In this document: piece by piece, positions 50,336 through 63,887 of the stretch
Layout of the letters: the number at the start of each line of letters is the position of its first letter
How positions within the stretch are numbered: position 1 is the first letter of the stretch
DNA from: Euwallacea fornicatus
Taxonomy: Eukaryota > Arthropoda > Insecta > Coleoptera > Curculionidae
DNA: 64,000 nucleotides
Direction of reading: 5' to 3'
Assembly: GCF_040115645.1 (NCBI RefSeq)
Contig: NW_027096038.1
Location: 558,001-622,000 of the forward strand
The notes under the pieces: model-generated
Database searches by the model: none
What the model saw: the letters and a program-made list of their open reading frames with translations, nothing else
Told to the model about the DNA's origin: nothing
Program-made: the position numbers and the translations under genes

Positions 50336-52095
50336 CTTGGAAATTCATCAAGATGCAATCATGATGTGTTGTGACATCTTCAAAATCTCGTCGAGCTGAT
50401 TAATGTGACACTTTGTTTAACAAATTTGGTCCTAATTTGCCGAAGTTATCGAGCTTCAAAGTTTGAAAAGTCACAAAAGTTGGGTGTTTGAGCACATAAA
50501 GTACTATTTGTCTTGGAAATTCATCAAGAGGCAATCATGATGTGTTGTGTCATTTTAAAGATCTCGTCGAGCTGATTAATTTGACACTTTGTTTAACAAA
50601 TTTGGTTCTTATTTACCGAAGTTATCGAGCTTCAAAGTTTGAAAAGTCACAAAAGTTGTGTGTTTGAGCACATAAAGTACTATTTTTCATGGAAATTCAT
50701 CAAGATGCAATCATGATGTGTTGTGTTATTTTAAAGATCTCGTCGTGCTGATTAATTTGACACTTTGTTTAACAAATTTGGTCCTAATTTGCCGAAGTTA
50801 TCGAGCTTCAAAGTTTGAAAAGTCACAAAAGTTGTGTGTTTGAGCACATAAAGTACTATTTGTCTTGGAAATTCAACAAGATGCAATCATGATGTGTTGT
50901 GTCCTTTTAAAGATCTCGTCGAGCTGATTAATTTGACACTTTGTTTAACAAATTTGGGTCTCATTTGCCGAAGTTATCGATCTACAAAGTGTGAAAAGTC
51001 ACAAAAGTTTTGTGTTTGAGCACATAAAGTACTATTTGTCTTGGAAATTCATCTAGATGCAATCATGATGTGTTGTATCATTTTAAAGATCTCGTCGAGC
51101 TGATTAATTTGACACTTTGTTTAACAAATTTGGTCCTTATTTGCCGAAGTTATCGAGCTTCAAAGTTTGAAAAGTCACAAAAGTTGTGTGTTTGAGCACA
51201 TAAAATACTATTTTTCATGGAAATTCATCAAGATGCAATCATGATGTGTTGTGTCATTTTAAAGATCTCGTCGAGCTGATTAATTTGACACTTTGTTTAA
51301 CAAATTTGGGTCTCATTTGCCGAAGTTATCGATCTACAAAGTGTGAAAAGTCACAAAAGTTTTGTGTTTGAGCACATAAAGTACTATTCGTCTTGGAAAT
51401 TCATCTAGATGCAATCATGATGTGTTGTATCATTTTAAAGATCTCGTCGAGCTGATTAATTTGACACTTTGTTTAACAAATTTGGTCCTAATTTGCCGAA
51501 GTTATCGATCTACAAAGTGTGAAAAGTCAGAAAAGTTTTGTGTTTGAGCACATAAAGTACTATTTGTCTTGGAAATTCATCAAGATGCAATCATGATGTG
51601 TTGTGACATCGTCAACATCTCGTCGAGCTGATTAATGTGACACTTTGTTTAACAAATTTGTTTCTCATTTGCCGAAGTTATCGAGCTTCAAAGTTTGAAA
51701 AGTCATAAAAGTTGTGTGTTTGAGCATATAAACTCCTATTTGTCTTGGAAATTCATCAAGATGCAATCATGATGTGTTGTGACATCTTCAAAATCTCGTC
51801 GAGCTGATTAATGTGACACTTTGTTTAACAAATTTGGTTCTCATTTGCCGATGTTATCGAGCTTCAAAGTTTGAAAAGTCATAAAAGTTGTGTGTTTGAG
51901 CATATAAAGTACTATTTGTCTTGGAAATTCATCAAGATGCAATCATGATGTGTTGTGACATCTTCAAAATCTCGTCGAGCTGATTAATGTGACACTTTGT
52001 TTAACAAATTTGTTTCTCATTTGCCGAAGTTATCGAGCTTCAAAGTTTGAAAAGTCATAAAAGTTGTGTGTTTGAGCATATAAAGTACTATTTGT
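50336..52095 (+). repeat. 10-monomer HOR (1,760 bp), copy 2
   Basis: This has the same c-d-e-f-g-h-i-j-a-b order as 40128-41887, 58 monomers away, and as 59136-60895, 50 monomers away. The following c-d-f2 is also shared by all three. It lacks the private changes seen in copy 1, so it represents the unit well. Confidence 0.87.
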
Positions 52096-54911
52096 CTTGG
52101 AAATTCATCAAGATGCAATCATGATGTGTTGTGACATCTTCAAAATCTCGTCGAGCTGATTAATGTGACACTTTGTTTAACAAATTTGGTCCTAATTTGC
52201 CGAAGTTATCGAGCTTCAAAGTTTGAAAAGTCACAAAAGTTGGGTGTTTGAGCACATAAAGTACTATTTGTCTTGGAAATTCATCAAGAGGCAATCATGA
52301 TGTGTTGTGTCATTTTAAAGATCTCGTCGAGCTGATTAATTTGACACTTTGTTTAACAAATTTGGTTCTTATTTACCGAAGTTATCGAGCTTCAAAGTTT
52401 GAAAAGTCACAAAAGTTGTGTGTTTGAGCACATAAAGTACTATTTGTCTTGGAAATTCAACAAGATGCAATCATGATGTGTTGTGTCATTTTAAAGATCT
52501 CGTCGAGCTGATTAATTTGACACTTTGTTTAACAAATTTGGGTCTCATTTGCCGAAGTTATCGATCTACAAAGTGTGAAAAGTCACAAAAGTTTTGTGTT
52601 TGAGCACATAAAGTACTATTCGTCTTGGAAATTCATCTAGATGCAATCATGATGTGTTGTATCATTTTAAAGATCTCGTCGAGCTGATTAATTTGACACT
52701 TTGTTTAACAAATTTGTTTCTCATTTGCCGAAGTTATCGAGCTTCAAAGTTTGAAAAGTCATAAAAGTTGTGTGTTTGAGCATATAAAGTCCTATTTGTC
52801 TTGGAAATTCATCAAGATGCAATCATGATGTGTTGTGACATCTTCAAAATCTCGTCGAGCTGATTAATGTGACACTTTGTTTAACAAATTTGTTTCTCAT
52901 TTGCCGAAGTTATCGAGCTTCAAAGTTTGAAAAGTCATAAAAGTTGTGTGTTTGAGCATATAAAGTACTATTTGTCTTGGAAATTCATCAAGATGCAATC
53001 ATGATGTGTTGTGACATCTTCAAAATCTCGTCGAGCTGATTAATGTGACACTTTGTTTAACAAATTTGGTCCTAATTTGCCGAAGTTATCGAGCTTCAAA
53101 GTTTGAAAAGTCATAAAAGTTGTGTGTTTGAGCATATAAAGTACTATTTGTCTTGGAAATTCATCAAGATGCAATCATGATGTGTTGTGACATCTTCAAA
53201 ATCTCGTCGAGCTGATTAATGTGACACTTTGTTTAACAAATTTGGTCCTAATTTGCCGAAGTTATCGAGCTTCAAAGTTTGAAAAGTCACAAAAGTTGGG
53301 TGTTTGAGCACATAAAGTACTATTTGTCTTGGAAATTCATCAAGAGGCAATCATGATGTGTTGTGTCATTTTAAAGATCTCGTCGAGCTGATTAATTTGA
53401 CACTTTGTTTAACAAATTTGGTTCTTATTTACCGAAGTTATCGAGCTTCAAAGTTTGAAAAGTCACAAAAGTTGTGTGTTTGAGCACATAAAATACTATT
53501 TTTCATGGAAATTCATCAAGATGCAATCATGATGTGTTGTGTCATTTTAAAGATCTCGTCGAGCTGATTAATTTGACACTTTGTTTAACAAATTTGGGTC
53601 TCATTTGCCGAAGTTATCGATCTACAAAGTGTGAAAAGTCACAAAAGTTTTGTGTTTGAGCACATAAAGTACTATTCGTCTTGGAAATTCATCTAGATGC
53701 AATCATGATGTGTTGTATCATTTTAAAGATCTCGTCGAGCTGATTAATTTGACACTTTGTTTAACAAATTTGGTCCTAATTTGCCGAAGTTATCGATCTA
53801 CAAAGTGTGAAAAGTCAGAAAAGTTTTGTGTTTGAGCACATAAAGTACTATTTGTCTTGGAAATTCATCAAGATGCAATCATGATGTGTTGTGACATCGT
53901 CAACATCTCGTCGAGCTGATTAATGTGACACTTTGTTTAACAAATTTGTTTCTCATTTGCCGAAGTTATCGAGCTTCAAAGTTTGAAAAGTCATAAAAGT
54001 TGTGTGTTTGAGCATATAAACTCCTATTTGTCTTGGAAATTCATCAAGATGCAATCATGATGTGTTGTGACATCTTCAAAATCTCGTCGAGCTGATTAAT
54101 GTGACACTTTGTTTAACAAATTTGGTTCTCATTTGCCGATGTTATCGAGCTTCAAAGTTTGAAAAGTCATAAAAGTTGTGTGTTTGAGCATATAAAGTAC
54201 TATTTGTCTTGGAAATTCATCAAGAGGCAATCATGATGTGTTGTGTCATTTTAAAGATCTCGTCGAGCTGATTAATTTGACACTTTGTTTAACAAATTTG
54301 GGTCTCATTTGCCGAAGTTATCGATCTACAAAGTGTGAAAAGTCACAAAAGTTTTGTGTTTGAGCACATAAAGTACTATTTGTCTTGGAAATTCATCTAG
54401 ATGCAATCATGATGTGTTGTATCATTTTAAAGATCTCGTCGAGCTGATTAATTTGACACTTTGTTTAACAAATTTGGTCCTAATTTGCCGAAGTTATCGA
54501 GCTTCAAAGTTTGAAAAGTCACAAAAGTTGGGTGTTTGAGCACATAAAGTACTATTTGTCTTGGAAATTCATCAAGAGGCAATCATGATGTGTTGTGTCA
54601 TTTTAAAGATCTCGTCGAGCTGATTAATTTGACACTTTGTTTAACAAATTTGGTTCTTATTTACCGAAGTTATCGAGCTTCAAAGTTTGAAAAGTCACAA
54701 AAGTTGTGTGTTTGAGCACATAAAGTACTATTTGTCTTGGAAATTCAACAAGATGCAATCATGATGTGTTGTGTCATTTTAAAGATCTCGTCGAGCTGAT
54801 TAATTTGACACTTTGTTTAACAAATTTGGGTCTCATTTGCCGAAGTTATCGATCTACAAAGTGTGAAAAGTCACAAAAGTTTTGTGTTTGAGCACATAAA
54901 GTACTATTCGT
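51920..54911 (+). repeat. 17-monomer segment, copy 1 (22-monomer offset)
   Basis: The order is b c d f2 n b o c d* h i j a l m d f2 (2,992 bp), repeated at 55792-58783. The marker is d*, a chimeric monomer (aagagg/ttctta/tacc front with the aaatact-attttt exit of g) at 53328, which deletes e, f and g from the 10-mer order. This segment overlaps the end of the 10-mer copy by one monomer (b). Confidence 0.84.
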
Positions 54912-55791
54912 CTTGGAAATTCATCTAGATGCAATCATGATGTGTTGTATCATTTTAAAGATCTCGTCGAGCTGATTAATTTGACACTTTGTTTAACAAA
55001 TTTGGGTCTCATTTGCCGAAGTTATCGATCTACAAAGTGTGAAAAGTCACAAAAGTTTTGTGTTTGAGCACATAAAGTACTATTTGTCTTGGAAATTCAT
55101 CTAGATGCAATCATGATGTGTTGTATCATTTTAAAGATCTCGTCGAGCTGATTAATTTGACACTTTGTTTAACAAATTTGGTCCTTATTTGCCGAAGTTA
55201 TCGAGCTTCAAAGTTTGAAAAGTCACAAAAGTTGTGTGTTTGAGCACATAAAATACTATTTTTCATGGAAATTCATCAAGATGCAATCATGATGTGTTGT
55301 GTCATTTTAAAGATCTCGTCGAGCTGATTAATTTGACACTTTGTTTAACAAATTTGGGTCTCATTTGCCGAAGTTATCGATCTACAAAGTGTGAAAAGTC
55401 ACAAAAGTTTTGTGTTTGAGCACATAAAGTACTATTCGTCTTGGAAATTCATCTAGATGCAATCATGATGTGTTGTATCATTTTAAAGATCTCGTCGAGC
55501 TGATTAATTTGACACTTTGTTTAACAAATTTGGTCCTAATTTGCCGAAGTTATCGATCTACAAAGTGTGAAAAGTCAGAAAAGTTTTGTGTTTGAGCACA
55601 TAAAGTACTATTTGTCTTGGAAATTCATCAAGATGCAATCATGATGTGTTGTGACATCGTCAACATCTCGTCGAGCTGATTAATGTGACACTTTGTTTAA
55701 CAAATTTGTTTCTCATTTGCCGAAGTTATCGAGCTTCAAAGTTTGAAAAGTCATAAAAGTTGTGTGTTTGAGCATATAAACTCCTATTTGT
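54912..55791 (+). repeat. Five-monomer spacer with chimeric n/f unit
   Basis: The order is X-g-h-i-j. X at 54912 has the atctag/gtatca front of n but the ggtctca/gatctac/ttttgtg back of f, which places a join between monomer positions 70 and 94. It links the two 17-monomer segments. Confidence 0.82.
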
Positions 55792-58783
55792 CTTGGAAAT
55801 TCATCAAGATGCAATCATGATGTGTTGTGACATCTTCAAAATCTCGTCGAGCTGATTAATGTGACACTTTGTTTAACAAATTTGTTTCTCATTTGCCGAA
55901 GTTATCGAGCTTCAAAGTTTGAAAAGTCATAAAAGTTGTGTGTTTGAGCATATAAAGTACTATTTGTCTTGGAAATTCATCAAGATGCAATCATGATGTG
56001 TTGTGACATCTTCAAAATCTCGTCGAGCTGATTAATGTGACACTTTGTTTAACAAATTTGGTCCTAATTTGCCGAAGTTATCGAGCTTCAAAGTTTGAAA
56101 AGTCACAAAAGTTGGGTGTTTGAGCACATAAAGTACTATTTGTCTTGGAAATTCATCAAGAGGCAATCATGATGTGTTGTGTCATTTTAAAGATCTCGTC
56201 GAGCTGATTAATTTGACACTTTGTTTAACAAATTTGGTTCTTATTTACCGAAGTTATCGAGCTTCAAAGTTTGAAAAGTCACAAAAGTTGTGTGTTTGAG
56301 CACATAAAGTACTATTTGTCTTGGAAATTCAACAAGATGCAATCATGATGTGTTGTGTCATTTTAAAGATCTCGTCGAGCTGATTAATTTGACACTTTGT
56401 TTAACAAATTTGGGTCTCATTTGCCGAAGTTATCGATCTACAAAGTGTGAAAAGTCACAAAAGTTTTGTGTTTGAGCACATAAAGTACTATTCGTCTTGG
56501 AAATTCATCTAGATGCAATCATGATGTGTTGTATCATTTTAAAGATCTCGTCGAGCTGATTAATTTGACACTTTGTTTAACAAATTTGTTTCTCATTTGC
56601 CGAAGTTATCGAGCTTCAAAGTTTGAAAAGTCATAAAAGTTGTGTGTTTGAGCATATAAAGTCCTATTTGTCTTGGAAATTCATCAAGATGCAATCATGA
56701 TGTGTTGTGACATCTTCAAAATCTCGTCGAGCTGATTAATGTGACACTTTGTTTAACAAATTTGTTTCTCATTTGCCGAAGTTATCGAGCTTCAAAGTTT
56801 GAAAAGTCATAAAAGTTGTGTGTTTGAGCATATAAAGTACTATTTGTCTTGGAAATTCATCAAGATGCAATCATGATGTGTTGTGACATCTTCAAAATCT
56901 CGTCGAGCTGATTAATGTGACACTTTGTTTAACAAATTTGGTCCTAATTTGCCGAAGTTATCGAGCTTCAAAGTTTGAAAAGTCATAAAAGTTGTGTGTT
57001 TGAGCATATAAAGTACTATTTGTCTTGGAAATTCATCAAGATGCAATCATGATGTGTTGTGACATCTTCAAAATCTCGTCGAGCTGATTAATGTGACACT
57101 TTGTTTAACAAATTTGGTCCTAATTTGCCGAAGTTATCGAGCTTCAAAGTTTGAAAAGTCACAAAAGTTGGGTGTTTGAGCACATAAAGTACTATTTGTC
57201 TTGGAAATTCATCAAGAGGCAATCATGATGTGTTGTGTCATTTTAAAGATCTCGTCGAGCTGATTAATTTGACACTTTGTTTAACAAATTTGGTTCTTAT
57301 TTACCGAAGTTATCGAGCTTCAAAGTTTGAAAAGTCACAAAAGTTGTGTGTTTGAGCACATAAAATACTATTTTTCATGGAAATTCATCAAGATGCAATC
57401 ATGATGTGTTGTGTCATTTTAAAGATCTCGTCGAGCTGATTAATTTGACACTTTGTTTAACAAATTTGGGTCTCATTTGCCGAAGTTATCGATCTACAAA
57501 GTGTGAAAAGTCACAAAAGTTTTGTGTTTGAGCACATAAAGTACTATTCGTCTTGGAAATTCATCTAGATGCAATCATGATGTGTTGTATCATTTTAAAG
57601 ATCTCGTCGAGCTGATTAATTTGACACTTTGTTTAACAAATTTGGTCCTAATTTGCCGAAGTTATCGATCTACAAAGTGTGAAAAGTCAGAAAAGTTTTG
57701 TGTTTGAGCACATAAAGTACTATTTGTCTTGGAAATTCATCAAGATGCAATCATGATGTGTTGTGACATCGTCAACATCTCGTCGAGCTGATTAATGTGA
57801 CACTTTGTTTAACAAATTTGTTTCTCATTTGCCGAAGTTATCGAGCTTCAAAGTTTGAAAAGTCATAAAAGTTGTGTGTTTGAGCATATAAACTCCTATT
57901 TGTCTTGGAAATTCATCAAGATGCAATCATGATGTGTTGTGACATCTTCAAAATCTCGTCGAGCTGATTAATGTGACACTTTGTTTAACAAATTTGGTTC
58001 TCATTTGCCGATGTTATCGAGCTTCAAAGTTTGAAAAGTCATAAAAGTTGTGTGTTTGAGCATATAAAGTACTATTTGTCTTGGAAATTCATCAAGAGGC
58101 AATCATGATGTGTTGTGTCATTTTAAAGATCTCGTCGAGCTGATTAATTTGACACTTTGTTTAACAAATTTGGGTCTCATTTGCCGAAGTTATCGATCTA
58201 CAAAGTGTGAAAAGTCACAAAAGTTTTGTGTTTGAGCACATAAAGTACTATTTGTCTTGGAAATTCATCTAGATGCAATCATGATGTGTTGTATCATTTT
58301 AAAGATCTCGTCGAGCTGATTAATTTGACACTTTGTTTAACAAATTTGGTCCTAATTTGCCGAAGTTATCGAGCTTCAAAGTTTGAAAAGTCACAAAAGT
58401 TGGGTGTTTGAGCACATAAAGTACTATTTGTCTTGGAAATTCATCAAGAGGCAATCATGATGTGTTGTGTCATTTTAAAGATCTCGTCGAGCTGATTAAT
58501 TTGACACTTTGTTTAACAAATTTGGTTCTTATTTACCGAAGTTATCGAGCTTCAAAGTTTGAAAAGTCACAAAAGTTGTGTGTTTGAGCACATAAAGTAC
58601 TATTTGTCTTGGAAATTCAACAAGATGCAATCATGATGTGTTGTGTCATTTTAAAGATCTCGTCGAGCTGATTAATTTGACACTTTGTTTAACAAATTTG
58701 GGTCTCATTTGCCGAAGTTATCGATCTACAAAGTGTGAAAAGTCACAAAAGTTTTGTGTTTGAGCACATAAAGTACTATTCGT
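55792..58783 (+). repeat. 17-monomer segment, copy 2 (22-monomer offset)
   Basis: This copy matches 51920-54911 monomer by monomer, including the chimeric d* at 57200 with aaatact. No base difference was noticed over about 3 kb. It is followed by n-b (58784-59135) and then the third 10-mer copy. Confidence 0.84.
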
Positions 58784-59135
58784 CTTGGAAATTCATCTAG
58801 ATGCAATCATGATGTGTTGTATCATTTTAAAGATCTCGTCGAGCTGATTAATTTGACACTTTGTTTAACAAATTTGTTTCTCATTTGCCGAAGTTATCGA
58901 GCTTCAAAGTTTGAAAAGTCATAAAAGTTGTGTGTTTGAGCATATAAAGTCCTATTTGTCTTGGAAATTCATCAAGATGCAATCATGATGTGTTGTGACA
59001 TCTTCAAAATCTCGTCGAGCTGATTAATGTGACACTTTGTTTAACAAATTTGTTTCTCATTTGCCGAAGTTATCGAGCTTCAAAGTTTGAAAAGTCATAA
59101 AAGTTGTGTGTTTGAGCATATAAAGTACTATTTGT
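58784..59135 (+). repeat. Two monomers (n-b) before the third 10-mer copy
   Basis: An n chimera (type B atctag front, type A tttctca back, aagtcct) is followed by a tttctca type A monomer. They join the 17-monomer segment to the 10-mer at 59136. Confidence 0.8.
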
Positions 59136-60895
59136 CTTGGAAATTCATCAAGATGCAATCATGATGTGTTGTGACATCTTCAAAATCTCGTCGAGCTGAT
59201 TAATGTGACACTTTGTTTAACAAATTTGGTCCTAATTTGCCGAAGTTATCGAGCTTCAAAGTTTGAAAAGTCACAAAAGTTGGGTGTTTGAGCACATAAA
59301 GTACTATTTGTCTTGGAAATTCATCAAGAGGCAATCATGATGTGTTGTGTCATTTTAAAGATCTCGTCGAGCTGATTAATTTGACACTTTGCTTAACAAA
59401 TTTGGTTCTTATTTACCGAAGTTATCGAGCTTCAAAGTTTGAAAAGTCACAAAAGTTGTGTGTTTGAGCACATAAAGTACTATTTTTCATGGAAATTCAT
59501 CAAGATGCAATCATGATGTGTTGTGTTATTTTAAAGATCTCGTCGTGCTGATTAATTTGACACTTTGTTTAACAAATTTGGTCCTAATTTGCCGAAGTTA
59601 TCGAGCTTCAAAGTTTGAAAAGTCACAAAAGTTGTGTGTTTGAGCACATAAAGTACTATTTGTCTTGGAAATTCAACAAGATGCAATCATGATGTGTTGT
59701 GTCCTTTTAAAGATCTCGTCGAGCTGATTAATTTGACACTTTGTTTAACAAATTTGGGTCTCATTTGCCGAAGTTATCGATCTACAAAGTGTGAAAAGTC
59801 ACAAAAGTTTTGTGTTTGAGCACATAAAGTACTATTTGTCTTGGAAATTCATCTAGATGCAATCATGATGTGTTGTATCATTTTAAAGATCTCGTCGAGC
59901 TGATTAATTTGACACTTTGTTTAACAAATTTGGTCCTTATTTGCCGAAGTTATCGAGCTTCAAAGTTTGAAAAGTCACAAAAGTTGTGTGTTTGAGCACA
60001 TAAAATACTATTTTTCATGGAAATTCATCAAGATGCAATCATGATGTGTTGTGTCATTTTAAAGATCTCGTCGAGCTGATTAATTTGACACTTTGTTTAA
60101 CAAATTTGGGTCTCATTTGCCGAAGTTATCGATCTACAAAGTGTGAAAAGTCACAAAAGTTTTGTGTTTGAGCACATAAAGTACTATTCGTCTTGGAAAT
60201 TCATCTAGATGCAATCATGATGTGTTGTATCATTTTAAAGATCTCGTCGAGCTGATTAATTTGACACTTTGTTTAACAAATTTGGTCCTAATTTGCCGAA
60301 GTTATCGATCTACAAAGTGTGAAAAGTCAGAAAAGTTTTGTGTTTGAGCACATAAAGTACTATTTGTCTTGGAAATTCATCAAGATGCAATCATGATGTG
60401 TTGTGACATCGTCAACATCTCGTCGAGCTGATTAATGTGACACTTTGTTTAACAAATTTGTTTCTCATTTGCCGAAGTTATCGAGCTTCAAAGTTTGAAA
60501 AGTCATAAAAGTTGTGTGTTTGAGCATATAAACTCCTATTTGTCTTGGAAATTCATCAAGATGCAATCATGATGTGTTGTGACATCTTCAAAATCTCGTC
60601 GAGCTGATTAATGTGACACTTTGTTTAACAAATTTGGTTCTCATTTGCCGATGTTATCGAGCTTCAAAGTTTGAAAAGTCATAAAAGTTGTGTGTTTGAG
60701 CATATAAAGTACTATTTGTCTTGGAAATTCATCAAGATGCAATCATGATGTGTTGTGACATCTTCAAAATCTCGTCGAGCTGATTAATGTGACACTTTGT
60801 TTAACAAATTTGTTTCTCATTTGCCGAAGTTATCGAGCTTCAAAGTTTGAAAAGTCATAAAAGTTGTGTGTTTGAGCATATAAAGTACTATTTGT
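59136..60895 (+). repeat. 10-monomer HOR (1,760 bp), copy 3
   Basis: The order c-d-e-f-g-h-i-j-a-b matches the copies at 40128 and 50336. One private change was noted: tttgctta in d (c at 59392), which falls in the otherwise constant core. It is followed by c-d-f2 up to 61423, as in the other copies. Confidence 0.86.
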
Positions 60896-61423
60896 CTTGG
60901 AAATTCATCAAGATGCAATCATGATGTGTTGTGACATCTTCAAAATCTCGTCGAGCTGATTAATGTGACACTTTGTTTAACAAATTTGGTCCTAATTTGC
61001 CGAAGTTATCGAGCTTCAAAGTTTGAAAAGTCACAAAAGTTGGGTGTTTGAGCACATAAAGTACTATTTGTCTTGGAAATTCATCAAGAGGCAATCATGA
61101 TGTGTTGTGTCATTTTAAAGATCTCGTCGAGCTGATTAATTTGACACTTTGTTTAACAAATTTGGTTCTTATTTACCGAAGTTATCGAGCTTCAAAGTTT
61201 GAAAAGTCACAAAAGTTGTGTGTTTGAGCACATAAAGTACTATTTGTCTTGGAAATTCAACAAGATGCAATCATGATGTGTTGTGTCATTTTAAAGATCT
61301 CGTCGAGCTGATTAATTTGACACTTTGTTTAACAAATTTGGGTCTCATTTGCCGAAGTTATCGATCTACAAAGTGTGAAAAGTCACAAAAGTTTTGTGTT
61401 TGAGCACATAAAGTACTATTCGT
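60896..61423 (+). repeat. Three monomers (c-d-f2) closing the 10-mer family
   Basis: c, d and f2 follow the third 10-mer copy in the same order as at 41888 and 52096. After f2 the expected n unit is absent and the array passes into the diverged monomers. Confidence 0.8.
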
Positions 61424-62303
61424 CTTGGAAATTCATCTAGATGCAATCATGATGTGTTGTATCATTTTAAAGATCTCGTCGAGCTGATTAATTTGACACT
61501 TTGTTTAACAAATTTGGTCCTAATTTGCCGAAGTTATCGAGCTTCAAAGTTTGAAAAGTCACAAAAGTTGTGTGTTTGAGCACATAAAGTACTATTTTTC
61601 ATGGAAATTTATCAAGATGCAATCATGATGTGTTGTGTCATTTTAAAGGTCTCTTCGAGCTGATTAATTTGACACTTTGTTTAACAAATTTGGATTTCAT
61701 TTGCCGAAGTTATCGAGCTTCAAAGTTTGAAAAGTCACAAAAGTTTTGTGTTTGACCATATAAAGTACTATTTTTCATGGAAATTCATTAAGATGCAATC
61801 ATGATGTGCTGTGTTATTTTAAAGATCTCGTCGAGCTGATTAATTTGACACTTTGTTTAACAAATTTGGTCCTAATTTGCCGAAGTTATCGAGCTTCAAA
61901 GTTTGTAAAGTCATAAAAGTTGTGTGTTTGAGCATATACAGTACTATTTGTCTTGGAAATTCATCAAGATGCAATCATGATGTGTTGTGACATCTTCAAA
62001 ATCTCGTCGAGCTGATTAATGTGACACTCTGTTTAACAAATTTGGTCCTAATTTGCCGAAGTTATCGAGCTTCAAAGTTTGAAAAGTCACAAAAGTTGGG
62101 TGTTTGAGCACATAAAGTACTATTTGTCTTGGAAATTCATCAAGATGCAATCATGATATGTTGTGTTATTTTAAAGATCTCGTCGTGCTGATTAATTTGA
62201 CACTTTGTTTAACAAATTTGGTCCTAATTTGCCGAAGTTATCGAGCTTCAAAGTTTGAAAAGTCACAAAAGTTGTGTGTTTGAGCACATAAAGTACTATT
62301 TTT
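61424..62303 (+). repeat. Most diverged monomers of the window
   Basis: Five monomers lie here, of which those at 61600 and 61776 carry the most private changes seen. The first has atttatcaag, aaaggtctcttcgag, ggatttca and gaccata. The second has cattaag, gtgctg, gtttgtaaag and atacagtac. The one at 61952 has acactctg (c at 62029). Length remains 176 bp. They may be older units that escaped homogenization, or copies brought in from another array. Confidence 0.82.
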
Positions 62304-63887
62304 CATGGAAATTCATCAAGATGCAATCATGATGTGTTGTGTCATTTTAAAGATCTCGTCGAGCTGATTAATTTGACACTTTGTTTAACAAATTTGGGTC
62401 TCATTTGCCGAAGTTATCGATCTACAAAGTGTGAAAAGTCACAAAAGTTTTGTGTTTGAGCACATAAAGTACTATTCGTCTTGGAAATTCATCTAGATGC
62501 AATCATGATGTGTTGTATCATTTTAAAGATCTCGTCGAGCTGATTAATTTGACACTTTGTTTAACAAATTTGGTCCTAATTTGCCGAAGTTATCGATCTA
62601 CAAAGTGTGAAAAGTCAGAAAAGTTTTGTGTTTGAGCACATAAAGTACTATTTGTCTTGGAAATTCATCTAGATGCAATCATGATGTGTTGTATCATTTT
62701 AAAGATCTCGTCGAGCTGATTAATTTGACACTTTGTTTAACAAATTTGGTCCTTATTTGCCGAAGTTATCGAGCTTCAAAGTTTGAAAAGTCACAAAAGT
62801 TGTGTGTTTGAGCACATAAAATACTATTTTTCATGGAAATTCATCAAGATGCAATCATGATGTGTTGTGTCATTTTAAAGATCTCGTCGAGCTGATTAAT
62901 TTGACACTTTGTTTAACAAATTTGGGTCTCATTTGCCGAAGTTATCGATCTACAAAGTGTGAAAAGTCACAAAAGTTTTGTGTTTGAGCACATAAAGTAC
63001 TATTCGTCTTGGAAATTCATCTAGATGCAATCATGATGTGTTGTATCATTTTAAAGATCTCGTCGAGCTGATTAATTTGACACTTTGTTTAACAAATTTG
63101 GTCCTAATTTGCCGAAGTTATCGAGCTTCAAAGTTTGAAAAGTCACAAAAGTTGGGTGTTTGAGCACATAAAGTACTATTTGTCTTGGAAATTCAACAAG
63201 ATGCAATCATGATGTGTTGTGTCCTTTTAAAGATCTCGTCGAGCTGATTAATTTGACACTTTGTTTAACAAATTTGGGTCTCATTTGCCGAAGTTATCGA
63301 TCTACAAAGTGTGAAAAGTCACAAAAGTTTTGTGTTTGAGCACATAAAGTACTATTTGTCTTGGAAATTCATCTAGATGCAATCATGATGTGTTGTATCA
63401 TTTTAAAGATCTCGTCGAGCTGATTAATTTGACACTTTGTTTAACAAATTTGGTCCTTATTTGCCGAAGTTATCGAGCTTCAAAGTTTGAAAAGTCACAA
63501 AAGTTGTGTGTTTGAGCACATAAAATACTATTTTTCATGGAAATTCATCAAGATGCAATCATGATGTGTTGTGTCATTTTAAAGATCTCGTCGAGCTGAT
63601 TAATTTGACACTTTGTTTAACAAATTTGGGTCTCATTTGCCGAAGTTATCGATCTACAAAGTGTGAAAAGTCACAAAAGTTTTGTGTTTGAGCACATAAA
63701 GTACTATTCGTCTTGGAAATTCATCTAGATGCAATCATGATGTGTTGTATCATTTTAAAGATCTCGTCGAGCTGATTAATTTGACACTTTGTTTAACAAA
63801 TTTGGTCCTAATTTGCCGAAGTTATCGATCTACAAAGTGTGAAAAGTCAGAAAAGTTTTGTGTTTGAGCACATAAAGTACTATTTGT
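62304..63887 (+). repeat. Type B-only, about 4-monomer pattern (f-g-h-i)
   Basis: The order is h i g h m f g h i, followed by f. All are type B. The repeated core is (f)-g-h-(i or m), a period of 3-4 monomers. It looks like a contraction of the 10-mer that lost the type A members j-a-b-c. It continues past the right edge, so its full size is unknown. Confidence 0.8.

Noticed and set aside
14080..61423. The whole array as an assembly artefact
   Set aside because: Perfect repeats can be mis-assembled, but the ordered private variants, differing HOR periods and chimeric monomers are unlikely to be produced by an assembler. Copy numbers could still be wrong without read support.
61600..61951. 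Insertion of foreign DNA
   Set aside because: The two monomers are diverged but align over the full 176 bp with the satellite, so they are variants and not an insert.
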